Assembly (NCBI GenBank): GCA_028023455.1
Contig: JAQFVV010000020.1
Coordinates: 8,975,092-9,039,091 of the forward strand
DNA: 64,000 bases
DNA from: Epiperipatus broadwayi
Lineage: Eukaryota > Onychophora > Udeonychophora > Euonychophora > Peripatidae
Reading direction: 5' to 3'
A program made the translations under genes and the position numbers. The first letter of the stretch is position 1. Every line of letters starts with the position of its first letter. Shown in pieces: positions 60,133 through 64,000 of the stretch. The notes below the pieces were generated by a model that did no database searches, had not been told where the DNA came from, and was given only the letters and a program-made list of their open reading frames with translations.

Positions 60133-62074
60133 TTGAATGAAATTAATATGAAAATAACTGATACACTTTTAAAAACTGCAACAAAGATAGCTGGTAGAAA
60201 AAAGCAGCAATTGACTAATAAAATTTCTACTGAGACTAGAGAACTTATGAAGAAAAGAAGGAATATGAAGATATGCAAGAATGATGCATTAGAAAGAATT
60301 GAATATCTCGAATTTTGTAAAATGGTGCGGAAAAGAGTTGAAAATGATATAAGAAAGTATAACTGTGAACTAGCAAGGAAAGCTGTAGAAGAAAATAAAA
60401 GTCTTAAGAATGTAAAACAACATTTTGGTATTGGTAGGAAATTTATATCTGCAATAAGGAAAAAAGATGGAATTATTACTAAAAAGAGGGATGACATTAT
60501 GAAATTGGTAGAAGATTTTTATCAAGAATTATATAGTAATAAAGAACAAGTACCTCCTATATCTATTACATCTTCCGAATTGCCCAGAATTTTAAATGAA
60601 GAAGTGAGAAATGCAATTAAATGTATGAAAAAAGGAAAGGCTCCAGGTAATGATGGAATTATAATTGATATATTAAAAGAAGCAGGTGAAGAAACAGAAA
60701 AAATATTAGCGAAGTTATATACCAAATGTCTAAATGATAAAGATGTACCGGATGATTGGAAGAATGCAGTAATAATATTAATATTTAAAAAAGGTGATAA
60801 AGAAGATATTAGAAATTACAGACCTATCAGCCTTTTATCAGTTTTATATAAAATTTTTACCAAGATAATTACAACTCGTCTACAGAGAACCTTGGATTTT
60901 CACCAACCAAGAGAACAAGCTGGATTTAAAAGTGGTTTTAGTACAGTAGATCATATTCAAGTATTGAGAGAAGTTATAGAAAGGACAAATGAATATGAGT
61001 TGTCATTATGTTTTGGATTTGTAGATTATGAAAAGGCATTTGATTCTATAAACATTTCTTCAGTGATTAAAGCATTGGATCATCAAGGTATAGATCCAGG
61101 ATATTGTCATATTTTAAAGAATATTTATAAAAATGCAACAGCAACAATTAGATTACATAATGTTACTGGGAAAGTCAACATTGAGAAAGGTGTAAGACAA
61201 GGTGACTCCATATCTCCAAAACTTTTTACAGCAGTGCTGCAAGAAGTATTTTGTGGATTAAAATGGGAAACTAAAGGAGTGAAAGTAAATGGAGATTATT
61301 TAAGTCATTTAGATTTCGCAGGTGATGTAGTTGTTTTTGCAAATAATGCTTCCGAGCTGCAGGAAATGTTGCAGGTGTTATCAGATGAAAGTAGGAAAGT
61401 AGGACTAAAGATAAATGTTAAAAAGACTAAAGTAATGTTTAATCGATTTGCTCAAAATATGAAAATAAAGATTGATTATGATGAATTAGAAGAAGTTAAG
61501 AGTTACAAATACCTTGGTCAGATTATTAATACAGATGGAAACATAATAGAGGAAATTAATCATAGAATTAAACTTGGTTGGAGTGCTTTTGGTAGAAATA
61601 ACTTGATATTAAAAGGAAATATGCCTATGTGTTTGAAAAGAAAGGTTTTTAACAAATGTGTTTTACCAGTTCTTACTTATGGATCTGAGACTTGGACACT
61701 TAATAGAAGATCAATACAGAGACTTCAGACCACTCAAAGAAGTATGGAGAGATGTATGTTGGGAGTAACAAGAAGAGATCGAAAACACAATGTATGGGTA
61801 ATAGAACAAACAGGTGTTACTGACCTCATTGAAAAAATTAAAAGATTGGAGTTGGGGTGGACATATTGCTAGAAGAGATGATAATAGATGGACAATTGAA
61901 ATTTTAAACTGGATTCCAAGAGATTGTAAAAGACCCAGAAGGAGACCACATGTAAGATGGATGGATGAAATAAGAAAATGTGTAGGGGTGATGTGGAGAA
62001 GAGAAGCTAAAGATCGGAGAAGATGGATTAAACTTGGAGAGACCTTCATCCTGCAGTGGATTGATAATGGTTGA
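60133..62074 (+). pseudogene. RTE reverse transcriptase and C-terminal domain, one frameshift
   Basis: A 579-codon frame from Met at 60133 to 61872, although homology begins about 100 bases earlier. RT landmarks: '[10 protein letters not shown]' (about residues 171-180), '[15 protein letters not shown]', [10 protein letters not shown] with D298, [11 protein letters not shown] (about 355-365), and [11 protein letters not shown], where the catalytic FADD has become FAGD (Gly at 397, codon ggt 61321-61323). 'GYLG'-like [12 protein letters not shown] follows. A 5-base deletion near 61850 shifts the frame, and the C-terminal segment ([12 protein letters not shown]... to LQWIDNG) continues at 61868-62074. 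Not functional: FADD is lost and the frame is broken. Otherwise the best-preserved LINE copy here. Confidence 0.95.
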
Positions 62075-62113
62075 TAATGATGATGATGATGATGATGATG
62101 ATATATATATTAA

Positions 62114-64000
62114 GATAATCAACTCAGATAATGAAAAATAAACAGAGTAATGCACATATAAAAAGGCAATACAGAAATAAATTGAGAGAGAAAAAGATAA
62201 TCATTTGTCAGAAATAAGACTTATTATATAAAGAGAATAAATGGTTGAATGAAAGAAAATTTATGACAAAATTTATATATATTTTTTCAAACTATGAAGT
62301 CCTCAAACTACAAATGATAAGTCTGTGAATATAGGAAGATTGCTATGTCTTTCTTTTAAAAAGCAAAATAATGTTGTTGTTAATGTTTTTTTAGGAGAAA
62401 CAATATATATATATATGAATTTAACCTACCTGCAGTTCGTTTTACTTAATTTTACTTTAAAGTTTGCGTTTCTATCTAACTATTGAGCTGCTACCTGATG
62501 ATTCTAAGTCATACCCACCATTCCTTCAGAAACTCATGCATACATGTAATTAAACTAAATGCTAGGGTTAAATGTTAGTAATAAACAAGTTTAGTTGACA
62601 AAAATTTTTTTTGACTTAGCTAACTATAATGTTTTATCCTTCAATGCCTCAAAATATAGTTCTCCATTGAGACAAGTTGATGTTTTCTTCTTTTTTTTTC
62701 TGGGAACTAGATTCGTCATTGTTGGTGGATGATTTGGTGTTAATGTCTTTGAAATAAGATCTTAATTTTAATGTATAGAATATACAAAAATATATAATAA
62801 GACTAACTGCTGGAAACTGCATGAACTTATTTCCCACAACAAAAACATTTCTGCTTGAAACCAATATGGACGACAAAATTTAAAAATTATAATTACATAT
62901 GAAAATAATATTTTTTTAAAATACCTTTTTTAAAAAATTATAGTGATCATATTAAATTCTCAATTACATTACTTTTCTAGATGTTTGAATGTTTTGAAAA
63001 CATATATTTTATTTTTTCAATCTACAAACTGAAATTATTATAAATATTATATTTTAAATTAATTCTGTAAAATTTCACTGTGGTGGCTTTAATGATGAAA
63101 TAAGAGTTAAAAAACTCAATTATATAAGTGTTTGCTCTTAAATTTGGAATATTTAAAATATAAACACATGAACATATATTCATTTGACATTTAATATTAT
63201 GTCTTTTCGTTTGAGATTCTGCAATCAATTTTCCAAACATAGTTGCCTTTGGCATATAAAATCTTTTGATATTTTGAAATATTTTTTCCTGTATATTTAT
63301 TTCTAATATAATGAGATTATAATCAAAATAAATTTTCCAACAGCATTTTAATTTGTTAGTTTATCAATATTAGAATTAACACTTATTCTCTTATGCAAAC
63401 AAAGAAAAAATATAAACAGGGTGCATATATTGGAGTGAATAATGTTATATTTATTTCAGTGTTATAACAGTTCAAAAGTTTTTTTAAAAAAAGTATTCAA
63501 TGTAATAATCATAGATATATTCAAATTTTAGAATAAATTGTTAAATATCATATTTAATATTCAAATTTATTTATTAAGCACAGAGATCATATATAATTAA
63601 AGAGAAAGGATTTCCATTTTTAATATATGCACTGTACTAATCTCGTAATAACTCAACAATGCTATGTGAGGATTATCTCAACTGCGCTTAGTAAATAAAT
63701 TTCAATATTATATAGTTTCTAAGAATTTGTAATATTAACACATAGTAAATTGAAAATTTCATGAATGTTAATATCTGAAAAAAAAATCATGAATATAAAA
63801 GTGAATAGAGAAACACCTTCCTACTCTCAAACTAAGATATTTTAGATTGGCTTACATAATTACAATATGGGTTTAAAAATAAGATGGCCATTCTTATCTT
63901 TTCAAAAGTCTCTATCCTGTGTTTGAGAATATTCTCACTTCCCAACAAGACATTGTTGAGCTATTTATAAGATAAGTATAGTGCATATATTAAGATAGAA
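62114..64000. other. No recognised feature
   Basis: AT-rich DNA to the window end. Short frames at 62649-62876 and 63022-63255 (minus) match nothing I recognise. Confidence 0.5.

Larger units (their letters stand above)
59477..62100 (+). mobile_element. RTE-clade LINE with inverted 5' half
   Basis: The endonuclease half lies on the minus strand (59477 to about 60020) and the reverse transcriptase half on the plus strand (about 60025-62080), head to head. About 25-30 residues that normally join them are missing. The 3' end is (GAT)n. atatatatattaa flanks the element at 59464-59476 and 62101-62113, a 13-bp duplication, though low in complexity. Inversion with a small deletion at the joint is the signature of twin priming during target-primed reverse transcription. 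Confidence 0.9.

Noticed and set aside
60133-61872. Functional reverse transcriptase gene
   Set aside because: Despite the 579-codon frame, the catalytic FADD is FAGD, the C-terminal domain is out of frame and the endonuclease half is inverted and incomplete.

Overview
This is a eukaryotic, visibly AT-rich (about seven bases in ten), intron-scale stretch of a metazoan genome. I find no convincing host gene in it. Nearly everything recognisable is mobile DNA or simple repeat: RTE-clade LINE pieces, one Ty3/gypsy element, one gag-only LTR element with giant LTRs, a mariner transposase relic, a Penelope-like relic, tRNA-derived SINEs, many fold-back (palindromic) elements, a kilobase of GATA repeat and a flipped ATT/AAT microsatellite. 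The mix (RTE, Penelope, tRNA SINEs, hammerhead retroelements, GATA tracts) suggests an invertebrate, possibly a mollusc such as a cephalopod, but the sequence alone does not fix the species.

Most interesting content: two families of hammerhead-ribozyme repeats that look like animal retrozymes. Family Z1 is a 414-bp unit repeated three times head to tail (26842-28083) and followed by an inverted 1.2-unit copy (28084-28583); every unit carries a type I hammerhead, on the minus strand in the direct units and on the plus strand in the inverted one. Family Z2 (48972-49472) is a 435-bp unit plus about 65 bp of a second unit, with a textbook type I hammerhead at 49128-49170 (minus) and a 12-bp target-site duplication. 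A decayed Z2 copy (14155-14440) has lost both catalytic guanines, and a further relic (15430-15700) has lost the ribozyme. Outside the ribozyme, Z1 and Z2 share a diverged domain.

A second theme is long-hairpin elements flanked by 10-19 bp duplications like those of LINE-driven insertion: family H (3133, 14595, 51580, 57505, 59110) and single elements at 5904, 25250, 25733 and 48144. In several, the two arms match each other better than they match the family, suggesting arm homogenisation or snap-back copying.

Layout. 1-12 kb: fold-backs, tRNA SINEs, RTE fragments. 12.1-13.1 kb: GATA tract. 14-19 kb: Z2 relics, family H, Penelope-like relic, Leu-like SINEs. 19.9-24.5 kb: mariner relic and RTE fragments. 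25-29.6 kb: a diverged duplication whose two copies flank the Z1 array. 30.3-42.3 kb: a solo-LTR-like segment, then a 9.8-kb LTR element on the minus strand with a broken Gag gene, no pol, and a repeat-filled leader. 43-53 kb: microsatellite, SINEs, LINE fragments, a fold-back, Z2, and family H. 54.7-58.6 kb: degraded gypsy element with a nested family H insertion. 59.1-62.1 kb: family H, then an RTE LINE whose endonuclease half is inverted relative to its reverse transcriptase half. 62.1-64 kb: nothing recognised.
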